From NCBI GenBank assembly GCA_964573775.1, contig CAZNKU010000007.1, positions 1 through 44,114 of the forward strand: a DNA stretch of 44,114 bases, written 5' to 3'. The DNA is from CAZNKU01 sp964573775 (GTDB lineage: Bacteria > Bacillota > Clostridia > Monoglobales > Firm-18). How positions within the stretch are numbered: the stretch's first letter is position 1; each line of letters opens with the position of its first letter. The notes under the pieces are model-generated. The model searched no databases, was not told where the DNA came from, and saw only the letters and a program-made list of their open reading frames with translations. The translations under genes and the position numbers were made by a program. This document shows, one piece after another, positions 1-7,077 of this stretch.

Positions 1-1
1 T

Positions 2-2257
2 TCAAATAAATCTGCAGAATCTGATGCAGGCTCAAGAATCGTAAGATTAGGTTTTGAAGGTGCAGTAAATGAGTTTGAAACTCTTGTAAATGCAGGCAGA
101 GTAAATAAAAATGATGTTGCGTTAGGACAGATGCTTTTGAATGTGGCTTGTCAGAACAAGGATGTAGAGCTTGCCAAAAGACTTGCCGTAGATTTATCTA
201 TGGCGGCTACACAGTTCGGTCAGAATGTACAGGCGTTTTCTATGCTTAAGAGGATGTCACCTGACGGACAATTATATTATCTTGAAAAAACCGTTCAAAA
301 GATAAATGATGATATAGTCAATAAATACAAAGGAAAATATGAACAAATAGAAATTGATTCAAAGTTAGCCGAGAAATTATTGAACGCAAAAAATCAGGAT
401 GAACTAAACAAGGCTGTACACGCTATTGAAAAAAGCATTGGTGAACAGATGCCTGCAAGCAAGATGGACAAATGGAATGCATGGCGTTATCTTGCAATGC
501 TTGGAAATACAAGAACACATTTCAGAAATATATTTGGCAATATGGCGTTTGTGCCTGTAAAGGGCATGAAAAATATAATTGGTGCAACCATCGAAAAGGC
601 AGTTTTGCCAAAGAGCGAGAGAACAAAGTCTTATACCAAAACCAAAGAAAGCAAGGATTTTGCAAAACAAGATTGGGAGCTTATGGCAGAGGTTGTAAAA
701 GGTAATGAAGGTAAATACGGAACTCAAAGAGGTATTGAGGAGCACCGAAAGATATTTGAAACCAAATGGCTTGAGGCTGTAAGGAAATTCAACACAGATG
801 CCCTTGGATTTGAAGATGATTTGTTTTTGAAATCTGCATACGAAAGTGCTTTTGCACAGGCTATGACAGCAAGAGGGTTAACGGCTGAATATTTAAACAG
901 CGGTACAAAGGAAGCTAATGCAGACTTACAGAAAATAAGAGAATATGCCATAAATGAGGCACGAAAGTCAACATACCGTGATGCAAATGCCTTTTCAGAC
1001 TTTGTTCAAAAGTTGGGCTTTAAAGGCGATGATGTGGCAAGCAAAACTGCAAATTTACTTGTGGAGGGTGTTTTGCCATTTAAAAAGACACCTGCAAACA
1101 TTCTTGTGCGTGGTGTGGAATACTCACCTGTTGGATTGTTAAAAACTATTACAGCAGATTCTTACAAATTAAAGAAAGGTGATATTTCAGCAAGCAAGTA
1201 CATTGATAACCTTTCAAGCGGTTTAACAGGTACAGGCATTGCGGCTTTGGGTGCATTTCTTTCACATTTGGGAATATTGGTTGTTGCTCCTGATGAAGAT
1301 GAGGAGGTTGCAGGCTACAAAAAAATGATGGGTGCACAAAACTATGCTCTTAAATTTGGCGACCATACATATACAATAGACTGGATGGCACCTTCTTCTT
1401 TGCCTTTGTTTGTTGGTGCTGAGGCTTACAATGCAACCAAGAACAAAGACGGTTTTACTTTTAAAAAATTTACAGATGCATTATCAAGAATTTCAGAGCC
1501 TATGTTTGAATTATCCTGTTTGAGCGGGGTACAAAGTGCTTTAGAATCAATACAATATGCTGAGGATGGAAATGTTGTTACAGATTTGTTGGTTGATATG
1601 GCTTCAAGCTATGCAGCTCAGGCTATACCTACAATAGGCGGTCAATTTGCAAGAACTATTGACGATACTCAACGAAATGCTTATTACAAAGATAAAAACA
1701 GCAGCTTACCTGCGGTTGTGGAAAGTTTTATAAATAAGACAATGGCTAAGATACCCGGAGTATCCAAGCTTTTGCCCGAAAAGGTTGACCGTTGGGGACG
1801 TACTCAAAAATACGGAAGTTTGCCGGAAAGGGTTTTGGAAAACTTTGCATCACCCGGTTATTATTCTAAAGAAGCACCAACGTGGACAGATTCGAGAATA
1901 TTGAGCATTTATAAAAAAACAGGTGATGAGGGTGTAATTCCTAAGACTGCTGACAGAAGCTTTGAAGTAAATGGTGAAAGAAAATATTTAACTGCCGATG
2001 AATATGTTGAATATTCCAAAGCAAGAGGACAATTATCGTATAAATATGTAACGGAATTTTTGCGTATTCCTGCTGATATTGATGATGAAACAAGGGTAAA
2101 GATAATTAAATCCATATATGAATATTCAAACGCTAAGGCAAAGGAAAAGGTGAGTGATTACGAATTGCCTGCAGAGTATCAAAAGGTTGATAAGGCAATG
2201 AAAAAAGGCACATCACCTGCTAAGTATTATTATAAGTACCATACTTCAAAAAAATAA
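2..2257 (+). CDS. Giant phage-type (polyvalent) protein, C-terminal part
   Basis: The frame is open to the left edge, so this is the 3' part (at least 751 codons) of a longer gene; the first internal ATG is at 131. The stretch around residues 115-140 counted from that ATG (KWNAWRYLAMLGNTRTHFRN, continuing into an FGN motif) resembles a segment found in very large prophage or conjugative-element proteins of Clostridia, in which many domains are strung together and are thought to enter the recipient cell with the DNA. A hydrophobic Gly/Ala-rich stretch (around residues 360-390 from the ATG) precedes an acidic DEDEE patch. No catalytic motif is visible in this part. It ends at a hairpin terminator and the next gene is convergent, so it is the last gene of its operon. 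The family assignment is from memory; the exact role is unknown. Confidence 0.6.
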   Translation, partial: SNKSAESDAGSRIVRLGFEGAVNEFETLVNAGRVNKNDVALGQMLLNVACQNKDVELAKRLAVDLSMAATQFGQNVQAFSMLKRMSPDGQLYYLEKTVQKINDDIVNKYKGKYEQIEIDSKLAEKLLNAKNQDELNKAVHAIEKSIGEQMPASKMDKWNAWRYLAMLGNTRTHFRNIFGNMAFVPVKGMKNIIGATIEKAVLPKSERTKSYTKTKESKDFAKQDWELMAEVVKGNEGKYGTQRGIEEHRKIFETKWLEAVRKFNTDALGFEDDLFLKSAYESAFAQAMTARGLTAEYLNSGTKEANADLQKIREYAINEARKSTYRDANAFSDFVQKLGFKGDDVASKTANLLVEGVLPFKKTPANILVRGVEYSPVGLLKTITADSYKLKKGDISASKYIDNLSSGLTGTGIAALGAFLSHLGILVVAPDEDEEVAGYKKMMGAQNYALKFGDHTYTIDWMAPSSLPLFVGAEAYNATKNKDGFTFKKFTDALSRISEPMFELSCLSGVQSALESIQYAEDGNVVTDLLVDMASSYAAQAIPTIGGQFARTIDDTQRNAYYKDKNSSLPAVVESFINKTMAKIPGVSKLLPEKVDRWGRTQKYGSLPERVLENFASPGYYSKEAPTWTDSRILSIYKKTGDEGVIPKTADRSFEVNGERKYLTADEYVEYSKARGQLSYKYVTEFLRIPADIDDETRVKIIKSIYEYSNAKAKEKVSDYELPAEYQKVDKAMKKGTSPAKYYYKYHTSKK

Positions 2258-2266
2258 GAAATAGAG

Positions 2267-2686
2267 TTACAGGGACAGCCTAAGCTGTTCCTGTTTTTCT
2301 ATATACCTTTCGGGATCCGATATTAGCAGACACCTTTCCAACATTTCTTCAACACCGGAATTTTTAGATATTACATAGTTTGCTCCGAGTTTATACATTA
2401 ATGTTATGTAATATGTTGTCATACTGGATGTAATTGCGACTACCTTCGGCCGTAATTCCTTTGGTGTGTTCTGCAGGTGTTTCATAACCCCTATTCCGTT
2501 AAGCTGTGGCATAACACTATCCAAAATTATTACATCAGGATGAATTTCACGAATCATTTTCAATGCCGTTATTCCGTCATGAGCCGCACCGCAGAATTTT
2601 ATCCCGGTTGTTATTTTTGCATACTCTTTAACTAAGCTGCAAAATTCTATATTGTCGTCAACTAGAATTAACTTTAATTTTTTCAT
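2267..2686 (-). CDS. Stand-alone receiver domain, Spo0A-like
   Basis: A 139-residue protein that is a single CheY-type receiver domain with no output domain. It has the acidic pair D10-D11 (LVDDN), phospho-acceptor D56 (IILDSVMP), switch threonine T86 and conserved lysine K108 (VISKN; the usual following proline is replaced by Asn). The wording around the acceptor Asp resembles the N-terminal half of Spo0A. The chosen start at 2686 has AAAGGTGG just upstream; an earlier in-frame ATG at 2773 has no ribosome binding site. Such proteins can act as phosphate sinks or relays (Spo0F-like) or bind a partner. It sits between a phage gene and AT-rich DNA, so it may belong to the mobile element. The receiver fold is certain, the partner unknown. 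Confidence 0.85.
   Translation of the reverse strand: MKKLKLILVDDNIEFCSLVKEYAKITTGIKFCGAAHDGITALKMIREIHPDVIILDSVMPQLNGIGVMKHLQNTPKELRPKVVAITSSMTTYYITLMYKLGANYVISKNSGVEEMLERCLLISDPERYIEKQEQLRLSL
2269..2298 (+). terminator. Rho-independent terminator of the phage-type gene
   Basis: An 11-bp stem (2269-2279 with 2284-2294, one G.T pair) with a 4-base loop is followed by a run of T. It overlaps the stop codon of the convergent receiver gene. Confidence 0.85.
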
Positions 2687-2722
2687 TCTATAATCCACCT
2701 TTATTTGACAGTTTTCGACTTT

Positions 2723-2751
2723 AGTATATAACGGTGGGGAAAGTTTGTCTG
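2723..2751 (-). promoter_or_regulatory. Candidate sigma-A promoter of the receiver gene
   Basis: On the minus strand, CAGACA (2751-2746) and TATACT (2728-2723) are separated by 17 bases. The -35 matches consensus at four positions, so this is a moderate call. Confidence 0.45.
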
Positions 2752-3074
2752 CGGAATTTATTGCACATTTCATTTTTTGAGATATGCATTTTAATATTTT
2801 TTAATATGGTTAAAATAAGAATGTGATACAGTTTGAGATTTTTGGGGAACGTTTGGTAATGTTTACGAATACAATATAGTATAATATAGTTTGTTGTTGA
2901 GAATTTCTTTTGGTTTACAATTAGTTGATAAAGCAATAAATTGAAACTAATTATGGGGTTTTTGGTGAATTTGAACAATATTTATGGAATAAATAAGTTG
3001 AGATTATTGTCAATCAATGTTAATGTTGGTAAAAATATGTGCAAAATTAACAAAAAATTGTCATTTAAAAATAT
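2752..3074. other. AT-rich intergenic stretch, no gene seen
   Basis: About 320 bases with very low GC content between the receiver-gene promoter and the promoter at 3075. Short open frames on both strands lack ribosome binding sites and have low-complexity composition, so I call no gene here. Confidence 0.6.
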
Positions 3075-3103
3075 TTGACATATAGGACAAATAATATTAT
3101 AAT
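3075..3103 (+). promoter_or_regulatory. Near-perfect sigma-A promoter of a short transcript
   Basis: TTGACA (3075-3080), a 17-base spacer, then TATAAT (3098-3103): both hexamers match consensus. Transcription would start near 3110 and run into the terminator at 3219-3249. Confidence 0.85.
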
Positions 3104-3173
3104 AAATACAGAAATACGAAATAGTGTACCCATCGTTAAACTGTATTTAGTTTAACTGTGAAAGGAGAACATT

Positions 3174-3191
3174 ATGAGGATTGATCAGTAA
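3174..3191 (+). CDS. Five-codon ORF (MRIDQ) in the short transcript
   Basis: ATG AGG ATT GAT CAG TAA, preceded by AAAGGAG (3161-3167) at a 6-base spacing, which is an excellent ribosome binding site. It is too short to be a conventional protein. Translation, or ribosome stalling on it, would open the long-range hairpin that encloses it, so it may be a regulatory mini-ORF. It could also be chance, but the strong signal argues against that. Confidence 0.45.
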   Translation: MRIDQ

Positions 3192-3218
3192 ACTAAAACT
3201 TAAAAAAGGCAATTTACT

Positions 3219-3253
3219 AGCCCCCAACATTATATTATTGTTGGGGGCTTTTG
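3219..3253. terminator. Strong GC-rich terminator, probably bidirectional
   Basis: AGCCCCCAAC (3219-3228) pairs perfectly with GTTGGGGGCT (3240-3249) across an 11-base loop and is followed by TTTT on the plus strand. An outer GGCAA/TTGCC pairing (3208-3212 with 3250-3254) extends it. On the minus strand it lies just past the stop codon of the gene ending at 3266, and that strand also carries a downstream T-run. Confidence 0.85.
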
Positions 3254-3265
3254 CCATTTTATTTG

Positions 3266-4099
3266 TTATAGCAGTTCTTTGAATTTATTGGTTGTTTGTT
3301 GTCTTTTGTTTCTTAATTCCAAACAAAATTCTTCAATAGTTGGATATGATTTGCCGTCGCCGGCAACATTTCTAAAAGATTGCAAAGTATCTCTTCCTGA
3401 TGTGGGGTTGTATAAATAATAGAACTGTTCTTCAATGATTTCGCGGTCAACTATGCCTTCTTTCCATGATATTAATAATGCTTCCAAATGATTTAAATAC
3501 TTAATTACGTACCATCTGATTTCTGCACATTGAGTAACGTCTATTATGTATAGTTTTTCTTTGCTTTGGTTTCTCTTAATCGAAGTAGAGGATTTTTTGA
3601 ATTTTAAATGGGTATTTTTCACAGGTTTTATTTGTTTTTTTCTACCCAAACAATCTTTACACGTGTTTTTTAAATAGCGAGAACATATTGGGCAAAGGGA
3701 TTCCTTAGTTTTGTAGTCTACCTCGAATGGTATATTTTTATATAAACTTATGCATTGATGATGATTGAAAGTTTCTACAATTTTAATTGCATATGATGTT
3801 TCCCAGCTTAATGATTCAGACCATTTAATCATATAATCAACTGTCTTCTCTCTTCGTTTTTCATCATGATGAGACCTGGTGTTTTTTGCGGAAATAATTA
3901 ATTGTATTACAAGTAATACCAAAGACATAGAACTGTAACCAGCTATTAAAATATCAATGATTTCATATTTTGTCATTATTTCTTTTGGTATTATATTGCA
4001 CAATACTATACAAGAAATAATAAACATTAGGGTAACAGTTGCCAATCCTAAACTTACGTATAGATTCCAATTAAATCTTTTCTTGTCTACCGTTTTCAT
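3266..4099 (-). CDS. Two-TM membrane protein with cytoplasmic zinc ribbon
   Basis: A 277-residue protein with two predicted membrane helices (about residues 13-36 and 47-70), a basic stretch with HHDEKRREK, and a cytoplasmic part holding a C-x2-C-x7-C-x2-C motif (C136, C139, C147, C150) typical of a zinc ribbon. The remainder is mostly helical. The layout of two N-terminal helices followed by a helical region with REKTVDYMIKW recalls the DUF4760-like group, but I am not sure of that. The start at 4099 is preferred because AAAGGA lies 9 bases upstream; the ATG at 4108 directly abuts that site. It is monocistronic with its own terminator. Function unknown; its place in accessory DNA beside a phage gene would fit an element-borne accessory or defence gene, which is inference. 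Confidence 0.7.
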   Translation of the reverse strand: MKTVDKKRFNWNLYVSLGLATVTLMFIISCIVLCNIIPKEIMTKYEIIDILIAGYSSMSLVLLVIQLIISAKNTRSHHDEKRREKTVDYMIKWSESLSWETSYAIKIVETFNHHQCISLYKNIPFEVDYKTKESLCPICSRYLKNTCKDCLGRKKQIKPVKNTHLKFKKSSTSIKRNQSKEKLYIIDVTQCAEIRWYVIKYLNHLEALLISWKEGIVDREIIEEQFYYLYNPTSGRDTLQSFRNVAGDGKSYPTIEEFCLELRNKRQQTTNKFKELL

Positions 4100-4134
4100 G
4101 ATATCCATTCCTTTAAATATATCTATTCAAGTAA

Positions 4135-4163
4135 ATCATAACTGCAAACTGCAGCTGTAACAA
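4135..4163 (-). promoter_or_regulatory. Candidate promoter of the zinc-ribbon membrane protein gene
   Basis: On the minus strand TTGTTA (4163-4158), a 17-base spacer, then TATGAT (4140-4135). The spacer holds a repeated GCAGT (GCAGTTTGCAGT) next to a CTGCAG palindrome, which could be an operator. Confidence 0.5.
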
Positions 4164-4437
4164 CTTTCTATCTACAATAATATTATTAAAGGAAAATTTT
4201 GTCAAGTATCCTACCATATTTTTTGTGTTTTAAACAAATCTATAAACAGTGATTTGTTAATTATGCTATACGAGAAAAATTGCTAAAACAAGAATTCTCT
4301 GCAACGCCTTTGTAAATCAATAGAGGTACTTTTATTTGTTATTAATATTAGCTAAATAACAAATTATAATTAGGCTGCATCTACTTGATGCGACTTTTTG
4401 TGTATAAAAGGAATTTTTATGTTTGCAAAATAAAAAT
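4164..4437. other. Intergenic stretch without a supported gene
   Basis: AT-rich DNA. The only structure seen is a 5-bp hairpin, GCATC (4377-4381) with GATGC (4387-4391), followed by ACTTTTTG on the plus strand, a weak terminator-like element with no plus-strand gene upstream. Confidence 0.4.
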
Positions 4438-4456
4438 GGGGAACGCAATGTTCCCC
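4427..4456 (-). terminator. Terminator of the XRE regulator gene
   Basis: GGGGAAC (4438-4444) pairs with GTTCCCC (4450-4456) across a 5-base loop. On the minus strand this is followed by ATTTTTATTTT. Confidence 0.8.
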
Positions 4457-4501
4457 ACCAAGTAGCATATCATTATTCATTATGAAGATTTGCATATTAT
4501 A

Positions 4502-4897
4502 TTACTCAAATGTTTTTAATGCTTCCTGCAGATGTTTTATATCCATTTGTTCTTGATTAAATTTTTGAATAAGCTTTTCTACTTCTGATTTATTAGTAGA
4601 AATATCAAGTACACAGTCAACAAGTCTGTATTCTTTAATTGCTCCTATGCCGTAGGATAATTTGCTATCAACAAGGAAATAAGTAATTTCATTTGAAAGC
4701 AATTCGGCTACCGATACATCCATCCGTACTGCGAGCAAATCTAAGGTGTCCAAGCTTAAATTAGTTCTGCAGCGTTCTATCAGGCTTAATGTTTCCCGGC
4801 TGATTCCGCACTCTTCAGCAAATTCAAATTGATTTATATTGTGTTTGTCCCTATAATCCTTTAACTTCTTTGCAATTATGTCCCGTCCTGTTGTCAA
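4502..4897 (-). CDS. XRE-family helix-turn-helix regulator
   Basis: A 131-residue DNA-binding protein. Residues about 8-65 form a Cro/CI-type helix-turn-helix: LKDYRDKHNINQFEFAEECG is the entry to helices 1-2, followed by the recognition helix (GISRETLSLIER) and the LDTLDLLAVRMDVSVAELL stretch of helices 4-5. The C-terminal 65 residues are helical with no recognised domain. The start is TTG at 4897, with AAGGAG about 9 bases upstream and no better ATG. It is single-gene with its own terminator, next to the tRNA operon. Regulators of this type are common at the edges of prophages and integrative elements. Targets cannot be told from the sequence. Confidence 0.85.
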   Translation of the reverse strand: MTTGRDIIAKKLKDYRDKHNINQFEFAEECGISRETLSLIERCRTNLSLDTLDLLAVRMDVSVAELLSNEITYFLVDSKLSYGIGAIKEYRLVDCVLDISTNKSEVEKLIQKFNQEQMDIKHLQEALKTFE

Positions 4898-5054
4898 TTT
4901 CTAAAACTCCTTTTCACTATTCACATAAATAATGTATAAGAATTTGTCGAAATGAGCAACGAAACATATTCCGCAAAAAGCTGAACCTTTTTTGAACCTC
5001 CAAACTGTTCACACATCTTTACAAAACTTTACGAATTTTAACACCGTAAAACAT

Positions 5055-5096
5055 AAAAAAGCCTTGTAAATACTGAGTTTAGCAGTAAATACAAGG
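5055..5096 (-). terminator. Terminator of the tRNA operon
   Basis: CCTTGTA (5062-5068) pairs with TACAAGG (5090-5096), with an inner TACTG/CAGTA stem, followed on the minus strand by six T. Confidence 0.85.
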
Positions 5097-5107
5097 TTTT
5101 CTTATAT

Positions 5108-5184
5108 TGGTGGACCTTCAGGGACTCGAACCCCGGACCGACCGGTTATGAGCCGGTTGCTCTAACCAACTGAGCTAAAGGTCC
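5108..5184 (-). tRNA. tRNA with anticodon CAT (Ile2 or elongator Met)
   Basis: A full cloverleaf on the minus strand starting GGACCTTTAGCTCAGTTGG, with anticodon loop CTCATAA, T-loop GGTTCGAGTCC, discriminator A and an encoded CCA (5108-5110). The CAT anticodon is shared by initiator Met, elongator Met and the lysidine-modified Ile2. The G1-C72 pair excludes a typical initiator. The GGACCTT acceptor stem and CTCATAA loop resemble Bacillus tRNA-Ile2 as I remember it, so Ile2 is favoured. Confidence 0.93.
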
Positions 5185-5203
5185 ATATTCAATTTATAAG
5201 AAA

Positions 5204-5278
5204 TGGTGACTCATAGGGGATTCGAACCCCTGTTGCCGCCGTGAGAGGGCGGAGTCTTAACCGCTTGACCAATGAGCC
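5204..5278 (-). tRNA. tRNA-Glu (CTC)
   Basis: A cloverleaf on the minus strand starting GGCTCATTGGTCAAGCGG. The anticodon stem CCGCC/GGCGG encloses loop CTCTCAC, giving anticodon CTC, and the sequence ends with an encoded CCA. It is the first gene of a two-tRNA operon and lies 19 bases upstream of the CAT tRNA. The commoner Glu anticodon is TTC, so this is probably a second, CTC-specific isoacceptor. Confidence 0.93.
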
Positions 5279-5307
5279 GAATGCCTATTTATTCACAAGA
5301 CTAATAC

Positions 5308-5336
5308 ATTATATCACAAGTTTTGTTTGAATGCAA
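5308..5336 (-). promoter_or_regulatory. Promoter of the tRNA operon
   Basis: On the minus strand TTGCAT (5336-5331), a 17-base spacer and TATAAT (5313-5308), ending 29 bases before tRNA-Glu. Confidence 0.8.
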
Positions 5337-5339
5337 GCT

Positions 5340-5383
5340 TTTTTTGAAAAAAATAAAAATATGGGCAGAAATTCTGCCCATAT
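5340..5383 (-). terminator. Terminator of the citrate synthase gene
   Basis: ATATGGGCAGAA (5359-5370) pairs perfectly with TTCTGCCCATAT (5372-5383). On the minus strand it is followed by TTTTATTTTTTTC. Confidence 0.88.
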
Positions 5384-5387
5384 TATG

Positions 5388-6752
5388 TTATCTTTTATCC
5401 AACGGAATATATTCTGTTTTTTTAACAACACTCTTGTAAGCAGGTCTTATAATTTTGTTATTTGTCATAACTTCTTCAATTCTGTGTGCACACCATCCTA
5501 CAACACGTGCCATTGCGAACAGTGGAGTATAAAGTTCGCTTGAAATACCAAGCATATTGTAAACAAAACCGCTGTAAAAGTCTACGTTTGTGGAAAGAGC
5601 CTGATTGTTACCCTTAATTTCATGGAACAAGTCAGGAGTAAGTCTTTCAACAGCTTTGTAAAGTTCAAATTCCTTTTCGCAGTTTTTAGCTTTTGCAAGC
5701 TTTTCGGCATATTCCTTAAGCAATACTGCACGTGGGTCAGAAAGTGTGTATACTGCGTGGCCCATACCGTATACAAGACCTGATTTATCGTAGGCTTCTT
5801 TCTTAAGGATTTTTGTGATATATGCTTTTACTTCCTCTTCGTCTTCCCAATTTTTAACGTTAGCCTTTATTTCTTCCATCATACCGATAACCCTGTTGTT
5901 TGCACCGCCGTGCTTAGGGCCTTTAAGAGAGCCTACAGAAGCCGCAATTGCAGAGTATGTGTCTGTACCTGTTGAAGACACAACCTTTGTTACAAATGTA
6001 GAGTTGTTACCTGCACCGTGCTCTGCGTGAAGAGTAAGTGCAAGGTCTAAAACCTTTGCTTCAAGTTCTGTGTATTTGTTGTCAGGTCTTATCATGTACA
6101 GGAAGTTTTCTGCCAACGAAAGTTTTTTCTGCGGAGAATGCAAATACAAGCTCTTTTTGTCATAATAGTGCATCTTGGCACAGTATGCATGAGCTATCAT
6201 AACAGGGAACCTTGCAATAAGCAAAACAGATTGTCTTATAAGGTTTGGTAATGAAAGGTCATCCGGAATAGGGTCATCTGCATATAGTGCCAATACACAC
6301 TTTGCAAGCTTGTTCATAATATCCGGAGTAGGATTTTTAAGAATAATATCCTCTGTAAAATTTTTTGGGAGAGTCATTGATTCATTCAAAAGTTCAGTAA
6401 AGCTTGTGAGTTGTGATTTTGTAGGAAGTTTGCCGAATGTGATAAGAAATATTGTTTCTTCAAAGCCAAATCTGTCTTCTTTCATGCAGTTACGTACCAA
6501 ATCAGTTACGTCAACACCGCGGTAACGCAGTCTGCCTTCAACATCTACTTTTTCATTTTCGTCAAAAATGTAACCGTGAACGTCGCCTATATTTGTAAGA
6601 CCAACGAGTACACCTGTACCGTTAGAGTTTCTAAGACCTCTTTTTACATTGTACTGAGTGTAGTAGTCCGGGTCTATATAGTTGCTTTCGTTGGCAATTT
6701 CAAAAAGTTTGCCTATTATTTCGTGATTGTTAAAGTAATTTTCTGAATTCAT
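5388..6752 (-). CDS. gltA: Citrate synthase
   Basis: Condenses acetyl-CoA with oxaloacetate to citrate, the entry to the oxidative branch of the citrate pathway and to glutamate synthesis. The 454-residue product has the family's histidine and aspartate motifs in order: LHAEHGAGNNSTF, GPKHGGANNRV, GMGHAVYTLSDPRA (catalytic His) and NVDFYSGFVYNMLG (catalytic Asp). It has an N-terminal extension of the kind seen in clostridial citrate synthases. The start at 6752 has GGAGGTG about 7 bases upstream; the longer frame from 6776 has none. It is monocistronic, with a consensus promoter and a strong terminator, and divergent from threonine synthase. Confidence 0.95.
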   Translation of the reverse strand: MNSENYFNNHEIIGKLFEIANESNYIDPDYYTQYNVKRGLRNSNGTGVLVGLTNIGDVHGYIFDENEKVDVEGRLRYRGVDVTDLVRNCMKEDRFGFEETIFLITFGKLPTKSQLTSFTELLNESMTLPKNFTEDIILKNPTPDIMNKLAKCVLALYADDPIPDDLSLPNLIRQSVLLIARFPVMIAHAYCAKMHYYDKKSLYLHSPQKKLSLAENFLYMIRPDNKYTELEAKVLDLALTLHAEHGAGNNSTFVTKVVSSTGTDTYSAIAASVGSLKGPKHGGANNRVIGMMEEIKANVKNWEDEEEVKAYITKILKKEAYDKSGLVYGMGHAVYTLSDPRAVLLKEYAEKLAKAKNCEKEFELYKAVERLTPDLFHEIKGNNQALSTNVDFYSGFVYNMLGISSELYTPLFAMARVVGWCAHRIEEVMTNNKIIRPAYKSVVKKTEYIPLDKR

Positions 6753-6797
6753 AATAACACCTCCGTTATTCTGCAAAAAATTTTTTTATTTTTTCAT

Positions 6798-6826
6798 ATT
6801 ATACTCCAAAAAACACATAAAGTCAA
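6798..6826 (-). promoter_or_regulatory. Promoter of citrate synthase
   Basis: On the minus strand TTGACT (6826-6821), 17 bases, TATAAT (6803-6798). The leader is only about 40 bases. Confidence 0.85.
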
Positions 6827-7010
6827 GTAATTTATATACAAAATCTGGATATATATGAAAAATTTATTTTCTAATTTGTCAAAAATACAATTATTGATTG
6901 TCCCTTGCATTATATCTGACAAAAAGTGCTATTTTATGACCATTTTTACCTAAAAAAAATGTAATATATGGGTATTTTTTAACAATAAATAATTAAAAGT
7001 ACTTTTTTAC

Positions 7011-7039
7011 TTTACAAAACATAAATTTTGTAGTATTAT
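7011..7039 (+). promoter_or_regulatory. Promoter of threonine synthase
   Basis: TTTACA (7011-7016), a 17-base spacer, TATTAT (7034-7039). The roughly 32-base leader leaves no room for a riboswitch. Confidence 0.75.
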
Positions 7040-7077
7040 ATATGTTAGCATTATTGTGTTTTAAAGGCGGTGGATTA

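Larger units (their letters stand above)
3110..3254 (+). ncRNA. Predicted ~145-nt transcript with alternative hairpins
   Basis: The unit is bounded by a consensus promoter and a strong terminator and contains only a 5-codon ORF. Hairpin 1 pairs 3135-3141 with 3150-3156 (7 bp, 8-base loop). Hairpin 2 pairs 3146-3154 with 3189-3197 (9 bp, perfect) and extends through 3156-3158 with 3186-3188. The two cannot form together because both use 3150-3156. Hairpin 2 encloses the ribosome binding site and ORF, and its 3' strand contains the ORF stop codon. No plus-strand gene lies downstream for several kilobases, so this looks like a self-contained small RNA rather than the leader of a gene. Function unknown. 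Confidence 0.6.

Noticed and set aside
2721..2978. 85-codon open frame on the minus strand
   Set aside because: No ribosome binding site, low-complexity composition, overlaps the receiver gene promoter; AT-rich DNA gives such frames by chance.
1..5300. Attachment-site duplication of the tRNA 3' end
   Set aside because: No second copy of the tRNA 3' segment is found in the left part of the window.
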